A stretch of DNA of 64,000 nucleotides, taken from the NCBI RefSeq assembly GCF_013350005.1, contig NZ_JABVWW010000008.1:58467-122466 (forward strand). The letters run 5' to 3'. A program made the translations under genes and the position numbers. The notes beneath the pieces were generated by a model. The model saw only the letters and a list, made by a program, of their open reading frames with translations. It was not told where the DNA came from and ran no database searches. Source of the DNA: Methylocystis silviterrae. Its GTDB lineage: Bacteria; Pseudomonadota; Alphaproteobacteria; Rhizobiales; Beijerinckiaceae. The first letter of the stretch is position 1. Every line of letters begins with the position of its first letter. Positions 51,772-59,552 of this stretch are shown in pieces.

Positions 51772-52107
51772 CTAACGCTGCAAAACGGCGAAGCGGTGAA
51801 CGTTCACGCCATATTCGTTGAGGAGCCTGTGCATCGCGGGAGAGAGGCGAACCACACGAGACGCGCTCAGATTAGAACTGCAGTCGTTCCTGAGGCCAAC
51901 ATATTTGGCGTGAAGGGCGTTCGCCTCGCTTTCGCCAACAGTTGAGCGGACCTGCTCAAGGACGGCGCTCACTTCCGCGCCGCCATATTGCTGGACGAGG
52001 GAACAGCCAATGCGCACATCCTGCGCCGTCGCGGGAGACAATGCGGCGCTCAGAAGAAACGCGCCAAACAAGGCGCCGGCGGAGATCGCCGGCTTTCCAT
52101 GACTCAT
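51772..52107 (-). CDS. Small secreted hypothetical protein
   Basis: A 111-residue protein with a clear signal peptide: ISAGALFGAFLLSAALSPAT followed by AQD as likely cleavage site (about residue 28). The mature part is about 80 residues with two cysteines (IGCSLVQQYGG and RNDCSSNLS), probably a disulfide. The ribosome site is GGAG before the ATG. No domain was recognised; a periplasmic location is inferred. Confidence 0.8.
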   Translation of the reverse strand: MSHGKPAISAGALFGAFLLSAALSPATAQDVRIGCSLVQQYGGAEVSAVLEQVRSTVGESEANALHAKYVGLRNDCSSNLSASRVVRLSPAMHRLLNEYGVNVHRFAVLQR

Positions 52108-52169
52108 GTGGTACTCCTAGGCTAAAGACCGCCGTTCCGCGAAGCTGCGCGAACGGCGCTCGGTCCAAA

Positions 52170-52199
52170 GCCCGGCGGAGGCGACCGCCTCCCCGGGGC
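52170..52199 (-). terminator. GC-rich hairpin downstream of phasin
   Basis: A perfect GGAGGCG-ac-CGCCTCC stem is extended by outer CCGG pairs, 45 bases after the phasin stop. A further stem (GCCGTTC...GAACGGC, 52131-52157) follows. Neither has a T-run. Confidence 0.45.
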
Positions 52200-52243
52200 T
52201 CATGTGTCCTAGCCGCGTTTTGGACGAACGTGTTTAGCGCCTA

Positions 52244-52582
52244 TTACTCGGCAGGGCTATAGGCTTTCGCCGCAGACTCGATCGGCTTGAACGCTTCCTT
52301 GGCGATCGAGGCGTAGAGCTCGCCGAGCTTGGTCGCTTCGGCAAGGAAATCCTCGTAGGCGCTCTTGGCGAAATCGGACTGAAGCTGAAACGCTTCGTCG
52401 ATCTTCTTGACCGTAATCAGCTTTTCCGCCAGAACGCGGCTCTTTTCGAAGGATTTCTTGGAATAATCGGTGGTCTCGGCGGCGATGCTCTGCCAGCCCT
52501 TGGTCACCGCAGCCGCAGCGGCGGACACGGCTTCAAACTGCTCTTTGCCGAGCTTCTGAACGCTGTCGAAATTAGCTGCCAT
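52244..52582 (-). CDS. Phasin
   Basis: A 112-residue granule-associated protein of the phasin_2 type, coating polyhydroxybutyrate granules. Started at 52582 (MAANFDSVQKLGKEQFEAVS), with GAGGAC upstream. The sequence is amphipathic helix throughout: AAAVTKGWQSIAAETTDYSK, then KSFEKSRVLAEKL and LQSDFAKSAYEDFLAEATKL. Its near-consensus promoter suggests high expression. PHB is the typical storage polymer of type II methanotrophs. Confidence 0.92.
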   Translation of the reverse strand: MAANFDSVQKLGKEQFEAVSAAAAAVTKGWQSIAAETTDYSKKSFEKSRVLAEKLITVKKIDEAFQLQSDFAKSAYEDFLAEATKLGELYASIAKEAFKPIESAAKAYSPAE

Positions 52583-52648
52583 CGGTTCGTCCTCATGATT
52601 TTGGCGCAAAGGCGCCCTATGCGGCGCTATGCGCCCGCTCACGACTTA

Positions 52649-52677
52649 TTTATATGCATTGCACAAAATAAAGTCAA
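52649..52677 (-). promoter_or_regulatory. Near-consensus sigma-70 promoter of the phasin gene
   Basis: Read on the minus strand: TTGACT (52677-52672), a 17-base spacer, then TATAAA (52654-52649), about 67 bases before the phasin ATG. This is the best promoter match I found in the window. Confidence 0.75.
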
Positions 52678-52820
52678 TGAAAATGTTGCGGCGCAAAATA
52701 GGCGCGGAGCCGGGCTAGCGCTTAACCCGCGGGTAACCGCGAGCGCTTAGTCTGCCAAATCGTCACTTTTGGCGCGGCTGGGCGGTTGCGCGAACAACAG
52801 TGAAGTCAAGGGGCGCGTTT

Positions 52821-54491
52821 ATGCTGAGATCGAGTATGTCGGACCGCCTGCCGCGGACCCGCTTCCTCGCGGTAAGCTTTGCCACGATCACAATCCTCGT
52901 CACAATGTCGGTCTCCGCGGAGGCGCGCGGCAGACATTCTTTCCATCACCGCAGCGCTTCCGACGACCGCAATTCGGCCGTTCGGGCGCGCGCCAACGCC
53001 AATAGCGATCCTGTCATCGGCGAGCATCGCGGCTTTTCGGCCATCGTCGTCGACGCCAACAGCGGCCGCGCGCTGTATTCCCGCGCCGAGCATGAGTTGC
53101 GCCACCCCGCCTCCGTCACCAAGGTGATGACGCTCTATCTTCTGTTCGAGCAGCTTGAAAAAGGGCGGCTGCGACTCGACTCGCCGCTGATGATTTCGCA
53201 ACACGCGGCGGCGCAGGCGCCATCCAAGCTTGGCCTGCGTCCTGGCCAGACGATCAGCGTCGACAATGCGATCAAGGCGGTCGTCACCAAATCCGCCAAT
53301 GACATCGCCTGCGCGATCGCCGAAAACGTCGCGGGCGACGAGCATAGTTTCGCGCAGATGATGACGCGCAAGGCCCATGCGCTGGGGATGCGCAACACCA
53401 ATTATGAGAACGCGTCGGGGCTCCCCGACCCAAATCAGGTGACGACCGCCTATGATCTCGCGCTGCTCGGACGCGCCATCCAGGAGCGCTTCCCGCGCTA
53501 TTATCGCTATTTCTCGACGCCGAGCTTCGCCTACAACGGTGCCCTGCACCGAAACCACAATCATCTCCTCGGCCAGGTCGAAGGCATGGACGGCATCAAG
53601 ACCGGCTACACGCGCGCGTCCGGCTTCAATCTACTGACCTCGGTGCGCCGTCGCGGACATCACATTGTCGCGGTGGTGATGGGCGGTAAGACCGCCTACA
53701 CGCGGGATCGCATCATGGCGGGGCTGATCGAGGAAAACATCGACGGCGGCTCTTCGGTAAGAACTGCGGCGGCGGTGAGCGAAGATCCGCGCGCCGCCAA
53801 GGCGCAGGAGCAGTTGGCGCAGGAGCGCACGCAGCGCGCCGAACGCGCCGCCGAGCGCGCCCAACAGATCGCCGCGGAGCGCTTGGCTTATGCCGAGCCT
53901 CAGGAAGAGCCCGCCGGGCAGCCCGAACCATTTGGCCGCCGGCTGAACGCTCCGGTTCCGGCGGCGGCCATACCGCCGCAGGAGAGCGCTGAGCGGCCAG
54001 CAGTTCGTCCCGCTTTCGTTTCCGGCGGTCAGAAGCGAACGGCCGACGACCGGGATGCGGAACGCAAGGGCGCGTCTCCAAGCGCCAAGGCCCGCGCGGG
54101 CGCTACGACAGTGGCCGCGCGCGACGGCTCCACCACGAACGGCGCGCGTAAGATCGAGGTTACGCCCGTGTCCACGACGCCTTCAGCCGTTCGCGCCGGC
54201 GCCGCGAAATCACAGCTCGCAAAGGCGGACGCCGCGCGTCCGGGGCGGCCAGGCTGGATGATTCAGATCGGCGCGACCGACGATCAGGAAAAGGCCAATC
54301 AGCTGCTCGTGCGCGCGCGCAGCCAGCTTCAAGGCTTTCCCGCGACCGCCAAGGCCTTCACCGAGAAGGTGCAGCGGGGAACTGAAACGCTCTATCGCGC
54401 GCGTTTCGCCGGGCTCGAGGAAGACACGGCGCAGTCGGCCTGCAAGGCGCTCAAGCGCTCCGGTTTCGCCTGCTTCACGACAAAGAACTGA
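52821..54491 (+). CDS. D-alanyl-D-alanine carboxypeptidase with SPOR domain
   Basis: A 556-residue penicillin-binding protein (DacA/S11 family) trimming peptidoglycan stem peptides. Started at 52821 (MLRSSMSDRLPRTRF), with AAGGGG upstream. An N-terminal signal/anchor (FLAVSFATITILVTMSVSAEA) precedes the catalytic domain with SVTK (Ser98, Lys101), SAN and IKTGYTRASG. After a long Ala/Glu-rich helical and low-complexity linker, a C-terminal SPOR domain (PGWMIQIGATDDQEKANQLL) should bind denuded septal glycan. Confidence 0.93.
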   Translation: MLRSSMSDRLPRTRFLAVSFATITILVTMSVSAEARGRHSFHHRSASDDRNSAVRARANANSDPVIGEHRGFSAIVVDANSGRALYSRAEHELRHPASVTKVMTLYLLFEQLEKGRLRLDSPLMISQHAAAQAPSKLGLRPGQTISVDNAIKAVVTKSANDIACAIAENVAGDEHSFAQMMTRKAHALGMRNTNYENASGLPDPNQVTTAYDLALLGRAIQERFPRYYRYFSTPSFAYNGALHRNHNHLLGQVEGMDGIKTGYTRASGFNLLTSVRRRGHHIVAVVMGGKTAYTRDRIMAGLIEENIDGGSSVRTAAAVSEDPRAAKAQEQLAQERTQRAERAAERAQQIAAERLAYAEPQEEPAGQPEPFGRRLNAPVPAAAIPPQESAERPAVRPAFVSGGQKRTADDRDAERKGASPSAKARAGATTVAARDGSTTNGARKIEVTPVSTTPSAVRAGAAKSQLAKADAARPGRPGWMIQIGATDDQEKANQLLVRARSQLQGFPATAKAFTEKVQRGTETLYRARFAGLEEDTAQSACKALKRSGFACFTTKN

Positions 54492-54535
54492 TCATGTCCA
54501 CGACTTGGGACCACGACTACGGCGCTCAACGCGCG

Positions 54536-55261
54536 TCAGTGCTGGTGACGCCGCATCAGGACGTCCTTGGCCTCATTCACCCGGGCCGCAAGATCAGTCG
54601 TTCCGCCAAGGTCTGGATGAAGCTTCTTCATCAGATCTCGATGGGCGCGCGCAATGTCCGCCGCGGGCGCGCCGCGCTTGAGGCCGAGAATTTCATAAGC
54701 CTCGTCTTCCGTAATCGCGCCTGCATGACGCGCGCCGCCCTCGCCCGGACGAAAACCCCCCGAGTTTGCGTGCGTATCGCTTGCCGAACGCCAGCCGGAA
54801 AATCTGCGGTCCAGATAAGCCTCTAAAAGCCTGGCGCCGTCAGGATCGTCCCGGCGGCAAATGCCGTAGAGTTCGAGGAGAGCTGGCCGCGCCAGCGAAT
54901 CAAGATGCACGCCTTCATGCTGACCGGCCAGAACCACGCCCCGTATGGCGCCCGTGGAGTGGTCGAGCTCCATTTCGATCATCGCCGATCGAACCCGCGA
55001 TACGCCGCCGGCGCCTGCGCCCGCTTTGCGAAAGCCGCGCAGGGCGCCCCCGCTGAGGCCCATCAGCCAAACGCCAAAGCCCAAGAGCGCCATGCCGAGG
55101 TCGAGGCGTCCCCGCACCAAAAGCAAGGCGCCCAGCGCTAGCGCGAGGAAGCCGCCTCCGCGCTTGAAAATCACTGCCAATAACGCCGGCGACGTCTTCG
55201 TATAGGCGTTTAGCGCCACAATCGTCAGGAGCAGGGCGATGAGTCCGATCAGAATGGGCAT
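54536..55261 (-). CDS. Membrane-anchored J-domain protein
   Basis: A 241-residue protein started at 55261 (MPILIGLIALLLTIVAL), with GAGGAT upstream. Two or three membrane helices fill the first 90 residues (including GGGFLALALGALLLVRG and LGMALLGFGVWLMGLSGGAL). A TerB-like helical region follows, and the C-terminal J-domain contains EAYEILGLKRGAPAADIARA and the HPD motif in KKLHPDLGGTTD. It probably recruits DnaK to the inner membrane. It lies 10 bases after a VWA gene. Confidence 0.88.
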   Translation of the reverse strand: MPILIGLIALLLTIVALNAYTKTSPALLAVIFKRGGGFLALALGALLLVRGRLDLGMALLGFGVWLMGLSGGALRGFRKAGAGAGGVSRVRSAMIEMELDHSTGAIRGVVLAGQHEGVHLDSLARPALLELYGICRRDDPDGARLLEAYLDRRFSGWRSASDTHANSGGFRPGEGGARHAGAITEDEAYEILGLKRGAPAADIARAHRDLMKKLHPDLGGTTDLAARVNEAKDVLMRRHQH

Positions 55262-55271
55262 CCGTTTATCC

Positions 55272-55979
55272 TCAACCGATCTGAGACAGAAGCAGGCGCG
55301 CTGCGTCCCCGCCTTCTTCGGCGCGCCGCTCCAGCTCGCGTCTGCCCCCTGCCGCATAGGCCGCCGCGGCGGCGAGAAGCTCCGCTAAACGCCCTGGAGC
55401 CGTGGCGTCAAACGCCGCATAGGCGCCGCCCGTCAGGCGCGCGATCTCACGATAGGCATGCTGTGCGGCCGAGTCGTGCCCCTCAAGGAACATGAAGGCC
55501 TTGACGCCGAGCAGCCCAAGTTCGCCTGCCGTCGCCGCGAGGGCGTCGAGCCGCTCCTCCATAGCGTCGCCGATGTAAACGAGCGCGCCCACGCGTCCTG
55601 CGTGCGATTCGTCGAGAGCGTGGCGTAGAACCTTGCCGATCTGCGTGCGGCCGCCGCGACAGGCGATGCGCGACATCAGCGCGCCGAGCCCCTCGCCTCC
55701 CGAGACGAAGCGCGAGGCGCGGCATTCCCCGAAGCCGCGGAAGTAGACGAGTTGAACATCCAGTCCGCCCTGCGCGGCGGTCGTGCGGAACATTTCGCCC
55801 TGAATTGACTGGGCCATGTCCCAGGTCGGCTGTCTGCTCATTGTGGCGTCCAGCGCGAAAATCAGGCGTCCGCGCGACGCGCTCGCCGCGACGTTCTTTG
55901 CCTTGTCCAGGAAGGCGTCTATCGGCCCCGATTGCACAGAGCCTTGAGCTGCCGGCGGTTTAGGTGAATGTTCGCCCAC
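55272..55979 (-). CDS. VWA-domain protein paired with J-domain gene
   Basis: A 235-residue cytoplasmic-looking protein. The VWA metal site reads RLIFALDATMSRQPTWD, where the Thr-Met-Ser replaces the usual DxSxS; then VYFRGFGECRAS, GRTQIGKVLRHALDE and VGALVYIGDAMEERLD. The C-terminal GRLAELLAAAAAYAAGGRRE is helical. It is similar in type to TerY-like VWA proteins. It directly precedes the membrane J-domain gene, an arrangement I recall in other alphaproteobacteria. Confidence 0.85.
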   Translation of the reverse strand: MGEHSPKPPAAQGSVQSGPIDAFLDKAKNVAASASRGRLIFALDATMSRQPTWDMAQSIQGEMFRTTAAQGGLDVQLVYFRGFGECRASRFVSGGEGLGALMSRIACRGGRTQIGKVLRHALDESHAGRVGALVYIGDAMEERLDALAATAGELGLLGVKAFMFLEGHDSAAQHAYREIARLTGGAYAAFDATAPGRLAELLAAAAAYAAGGRRELERRAEEGGDAARLLLSQIG

Positions 55980-56097
55980 TGCGGTTCACGTCGTTTTATC
56001 TGACGCTCTCTATCAAATCGGCCCTGCTCTCTGATAAACAAGAGGCTGGCGCGCAACCTGAAACATAGGCTCTTTCAGCGCGCCCGGCGAGGATTCG

Positions 56098-56688
56098 ATG
56101 TCGGTCCCCAGCGAAGAATCTCATGTCCTGAACGGATCCGCGCTGACGGCCGCGACCGGATGGACACGCATTGCGGCCCTGCCCGCTGAAGATAGCGTTC
56201 GGATCCAGTCCCTGATGCAGTCCTTCGCCGAAGAGCTGATGCGGGATGGCGTGCGGGTCGGCGGCGTGACGCAGACGCGCGTCGCGGATTCATCGGGCCG
56301 CTCGGGCATCGTACTGCGCGATGTCGCCACGGGCGCCTTTTATCCGATCTCGCAAGACCTTGGCCCCGGTTCGGTCGCCTGCAATCTCGATACGAGCGAG
56401 CTGGCCCTCGCCTGCGCGGCGATTGAGCGCGCGGCGCGCGACGGCGCGCAACTGATCGTGATCAGCAAGTTCTCCAAACAGGAAGCGGCGCGGGGCGGGC
56501 TCTGCGACGCCTTCCGAGCGGCGATGACCGCGCGCGTTCCGGTGATCGCGGCGGTCTCTCCGCACTATCGCGACGAATGGCGCGCCTTCGCCGGGCCGCT
56601 GGCGGAAGACATCGCGCCCGAGCGCCAGGCGCTCGCGGATTGGTGGGCGAAGCTTTGCGCCGGCTCGCCGGAAAGGACCTCTATCTGA
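56098..56688 (+). CDS. DUF2478 protein
   Basis: A 196-residue protein. TRIAALPAEDSVRIQSLMQS, GVRVGGVTQTRV, DLGPGSVACNLDTSELALAC and DGAQLIVISKFSKQEAARGG match DUF2478, a probable NTP-binding family often found near molybdate transport genes. No such transporter is present here. The Walker A is weak (LPAEDSVR), so nucleotide binding is uncertain. It is convergent with the binding-protein gene and overlaps its end by 8 bases. Confidence 0.83.
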   Translation: MSVPSEESHVLNGSALTAATGWTRIAALPAEDSVRIQSLMQSFAEELMRDGVRVGGVTQTRVADSSGRSGIVLRDVATGAFYPISQDLGPGSVACNLDTSELALACAAIERAARDGAQLIVISKFSKQEAARGGLCDAFRAAMTARVPVIAAVSPHYRDEWRAFAGPLAEDIAPERQALADWWAKLCAGSPERTSI

Positions 56689-57712
56689 CCGGCGGCGCAT
56701 ACATCAGGCCGCCCTTGTTCCACAAAGCGTTCAGCCTGCGCTCCATGCCGTAGGGCGCGCCCTGCCCGAGATTGCGCTCAAAAACGTCGGCGTAATTGCC
56801 GACATGTTTGACGATGCGGTAGGCCCAATCCTGTGAGAGGCCGAGATCGTCGCCATGGGCGCCGTCAACGCCGAGCAGCCGCCGTATCTGCGGATTCTCC
56901 GACGACAAAGCGGCGTCGGCGTTCGCCTTCGACACCTCCAGCTCCTCTGCGTCGATCATCGCGAACAGCGTCCAGCGGACGATGTTCAGCCACTGATCGT
57001 CGCCTTGGCGGACAAGCGGGCCGCGCGGCGACTTCGAAAGAATGTCCGGCAGAACCGCGTGATCCGCAGGCGCGGTCAAGCCGATGCGGACGCGATGCAG
57101 CGTGGAAACGTCAGCCGTCAGCGCTTCACATTTTTCCTCGTCATAGGCCTTGGCCGCGTCCTCGAGGCTCGGGAACAGCTTTGGATCATATTTCGCCTTG
57201 CGGGCCCGGAAAAAGTCGGCGACCGCGAGTTCATAGGGCGTGCCTTGCTCGATGCAGATCGACGCGCCGTCGAGATCCTGGACGGAAGCTAAGTTGCGTT
57301 GCCGGCGGACCAAGAACCCCTGCCCGTCATGGAGAAAGACGCCGGCATAGATCAGCTTTTGACCGGCGTCGCGCGCTTGGGTCCATGGCGAGGCGCTGAC
57401 GAGCAGATCGACGGCGCCGGCCTGCAATGCGCCAGCGCGCTCTTTCTGCGAGAGCTCAACGAATCGCGCCTTGGCGGGGTCGTCGAGGACGGCGCCGGCG
57501 ACGGCCCGGCAGAAATCGACGTCGAAGCCACGCCATTCGCCCGCGCCGTCGCGTTGAGCAAAGCCGGGCGTGTCGGTGACGCCGCAGGTCAGGTAGCCGC
57601 GCTTCATGATCTGCGCGAGCGTGGGACCGACATCCGTTTGCGCGTCGGCGCTAAGAGCGAAAAGCGCTCCGGCGAAGGCCGCAAGGAAGGCGAAAGCTGT
57701 GCGGCGGATCAT
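56681..57712 (-). CDS. Amino-acid ABC transporter substrate-binding protein (orphan)
   Basis: A 343-residue periplasmic binding protein of the AapJ/general L-amino-acid type. Started at 57712 (MIRRTAFAFLAAFAG), with a signal peptide ending near SADAQ. The mature start TLAQIMKRGYLTCGVTDTPG, GFDVDFCRAVAGAVLDDP, and the C-terminal NYADVFERNLG and LNALWNKGGLMYAPP are typical. Permease and ATPase genes are absent on both sides, so it must work with a distant system or act as a sensor. Confidence 0.9.
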   Translation of the reverse strand: MIRRTAFAFLAAFAGALFALSADAQTDVGPTLAQIMKRGYLTCGVTDTPGFAQRDGAGEWRGFDVDFCRAVAGAVLDDPAKARFVELSQKERAGALQAGAVDLLVSASPWTQARDAGQKLIYAGVFLHDGQGFLVRRQRNLASVQDLDGASICIEQGTPYELAVADFFRARKAKYDPKLFPSLEDAAKAYDEEKCEALTADVSTLHRVRIGLTAPADHAVLPDILSKSPRGPLVRQGDDQWLNIVRWTLFAMIDAEELEVSKANADAALSSENPQIRRLLGVDGAHGDDLGLSQDWAYRIVKHVGNYADVFERNLGQGAPYGMERRLNALWNKGGLMYAPPVR

Positions 57713-57787
57713 GGCGGGCTCGGCATCCGGCGGAGGATATACTACGGTCGCGCGGCGTTCACGCAAAGACGAGTTGTCAGAGGCGGC

Positions 57788-58972
57788 ATGTCCGAAGAAA
57801 AGCGAAAAGCAAGGCGCAAATTAAAGCCCGCCACTCTGGTGACGCAAGCCGGCCGCGCGCCGTTCGATCATTTTGGCTTCGTCAATCCCCCTATTTATCG
57901 CGGTTCGACGGTGCTGTTCCCGACGGTCGCCGCTCTCGAGGCGTTACGGCAACCGTACACCTACGGCACCAAGGGGACGCCCACGACTCGCGCGCTCGAG
58001 CAGGGCTGGAGCGAGATCGCCGGCGCCGCGGACACGGTGTTGACCCCCTCCGGCCTTGCGGCGATCGGACTGGCGCTCCTCACCGCCACACATGCGGGCG
58101 CGCATGCGCTCATCGTGGATTCCGCCTATCAGCCGACGCGGACCTTCTGCGACGCTCTTCTCGCGCGCTTCGGAGTCAAAGTCGACTATTACGATCCCTT
58201 GATCGGCGGCGGCATCGCCGCGATGATGAAGCCCGAAACGACCGCCGTGCTCGTCGAGTCGCCCGGTTCCCAGAGCATGGAAGTTCAAGACATTCCTGCA
58301 ATCGCCGCGGCCGCCCACGCCCACGGGGCCTGTGTCATCGCGGACAACACCTGGGCGACCCCTCTTCTCTTCCCGCCGCATGAGCGCGGCTGCGACCTCG
58401 CCGTCGACGCCGGCACCAAATATCTCTCGGGCCACGCCGACCTCCTCATGGGGCTTGTTTCGGCCAATTCGGAGTGGGCGAAGCGCCTGCGCGCGACCTT
58501 CAACGCCTTCAGCATGGGGTCCAGTCCCGACGACGCCGCGCTCGCCTTGCGCGGGCTGCGCACCATGGCGCTACGGCTGCGCGAACAGGAGCGCGCCGCG
58601 CTCGACATCGCGCAGTGGCTGGAGAACCGGCCGGAAGTTTCGCGTGTGCTGCATCCCGGCCTTGCGACGCATCCCGGCCACGCGCTGTGGAAACGAGACT
58701 TTACCGGCGCCTCCGGCGTTTTTTCCATTATCCTCAAAGAGACTTCAACAAAGGCGGTCGCCGCTTTCGTCGATGGATTGGAATTGTTCGGTATCGGATT
58801 CTCATGGGGCGGCTATGAAAGCCTTGTCCTGCCTTTCGACTGCTCTTCTTACAGGACGGCGACGTGCTGGACTCCGGAAGGGCCGGCGCTGCGCTTCTCC
58901 ATCGGACTGGAGGATGTCGCGGATCTGAAGTCTGATCTCGAGGCGGGGCTCGCGCGCCTCAACGGCCATTGA
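57788..58972 (+). CDS. metC: Cystathionine beta-lyase (Cys/Met metabolism PLP enzyme)
   Basis: A 394-residue PLP enzyme splitting cystathionine to homocysteine, pyruvate and ammonia. Started at 57788 (MSEEKRKARRKLKPAT), with AGAGG upstream; an in-frame extension 163 codons longer runs opposite the binding-protein gene and is rejected. Key parts are TYGTKGTPTTRALEQ, TPSGLAAIGLALL, VIADNTWATPLL and the PLP-lysine motif DAGTKYLSGHADLL (Lys211). GFSWGGYESLVLP near the end is typical of MetC. Confidence 0.93.
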   Translation: MSEEKRKARRKLKPATLVTQAGRAPFDHFGFVNPPIYRGSTVLFPTVAALEALRQPYTYGTKGTPTTRALEQGWSEIAGAADTVLTPSGLAAIGLALLTATHAGAHALIVDSAYQPTRTFCDALLARFGVKVDYYDPLIGGGIAAMMKPETTAVLVESPGSQSMEVQDIPAIAAAAHAHGACVIADNTWATPLLFPPHERGCDLAVDAGTKYLSGHADLLMGLVSANSEWAKRLRATFNAFSMGSSPDDAALALRGLRTMALRLREQERAALDIAQWLENRPEVSRVLHPGLATHPGHALWKRDFTGASGVFSIILKETSTKAVAAFVDGLELFGIGFSWGGYESLVLPFDCSSYRTATCWTPEGPALRFSIGLEDVADLKSDLEAGLARLNGH

Positions 58973-59047
58973 AGGCGGCGCGCCGCGGTGTATTCCAGGT
59001 TTTCGCATTCCTTATCGTGAAAAGATGTCTTGAAGAGGAGAAGCAAT

Positions 59048-59401
59048 ATGGTGGCCGTTTCCCGGGTTGCTGCTTATGTGGCCGTCTGCGGTTTTTTGAT
59101 TGCGGGCGTCGCGCCGGCGCGGGCGGCCAGCGGTCAGGACTTTCCGAACTCCACATGCGCCTGCAAGTCATGTGGCCAGAACAAGTCCGACGTCATCGGC
59201 AAATGCCCCGACGTCTGCAAGGACAAGACGGTCTACGACAAAGGCGACAAGGATGCTCCCCCAGCAGGAGCCAAGAGCCGCTCGGGCAGAAAAGACAAGA
59301 CCGCCAAAGTCTCCGAACCTACGGTGTTTTGTAAGGCTGCCCGCATGAAGCTTCCGAAAGGCTGGATGCGCGCCGATCCGCCGCCGGCGAAAACGCGCTA
59401 A
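59048..59401 (+). CDS. Cys-rich secreted protein convergent with pmoB
   Basis: A 117-residue protein with GAGGAG upstream of the ATG at 59048. A signal peptide (AAYVAVCGFLIAGVAPARAA) ends near residue 28. The mature part has two close Cys clusters, STCACKSCGQNKSD and GKCPDVCKD, plus a later VFCKAARM, and a Lys-rich centre. It could bind a metal in the periplasm, of interest beside copper-dependent pMMO, but no family was recognised. It faces the pmoB 3' end, with a double hairpin between them. Confidence 0.75.
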   Translation: MVAVSRVAAYVAVCGFLIAGVAPARAASGQDFPNSTCACKSCGQNKSDVIGKCPDVCKDKTVYDKGDKDAPPAGAKSRSGRKDKTAKVSEPTVFCKAARMKLPKGWMRADPPPAKTR

Positions 59402-59480
59402 TCCAACGCATCTCCAAGTAGGTCCTCATTGCGGCGCGAGGGTCGCGCGCCTTAGCGATCGCCTAATCGCCATGCAAAAT

Positions 59481-59539
59481 GCCCGCCCAAGAACTTGGGC
59501 GGGCAAGGTTTTGTTGCGCGCTCGCAGCGAGCGCGCAAC
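59481..59539 (-). terminator. Double hairpin terminator of pmoCAB
   Basis: Past the pmoB stop (minus strand) come GTTGCGCGCTCG-ctg-CGAGCGCGCAAC, perfect 12 bp, then GCCCGCCCAAG-tt-CTTGGGCGGGC, perfect 11 bp, followed by ATTTTGC. The position and strength point to transcript termination, probably for both converging genes. Confidence 0.8.
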
Positions 59540-59552
59540 AACGCTTGGAGGA

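Noticed and set aside
54494..54826. A 110-codon plus-strand frame after the carboxypeptidase gene
   Set aside because: It lies opposite the J-domain gene, whose HPD motif and helices are clear.
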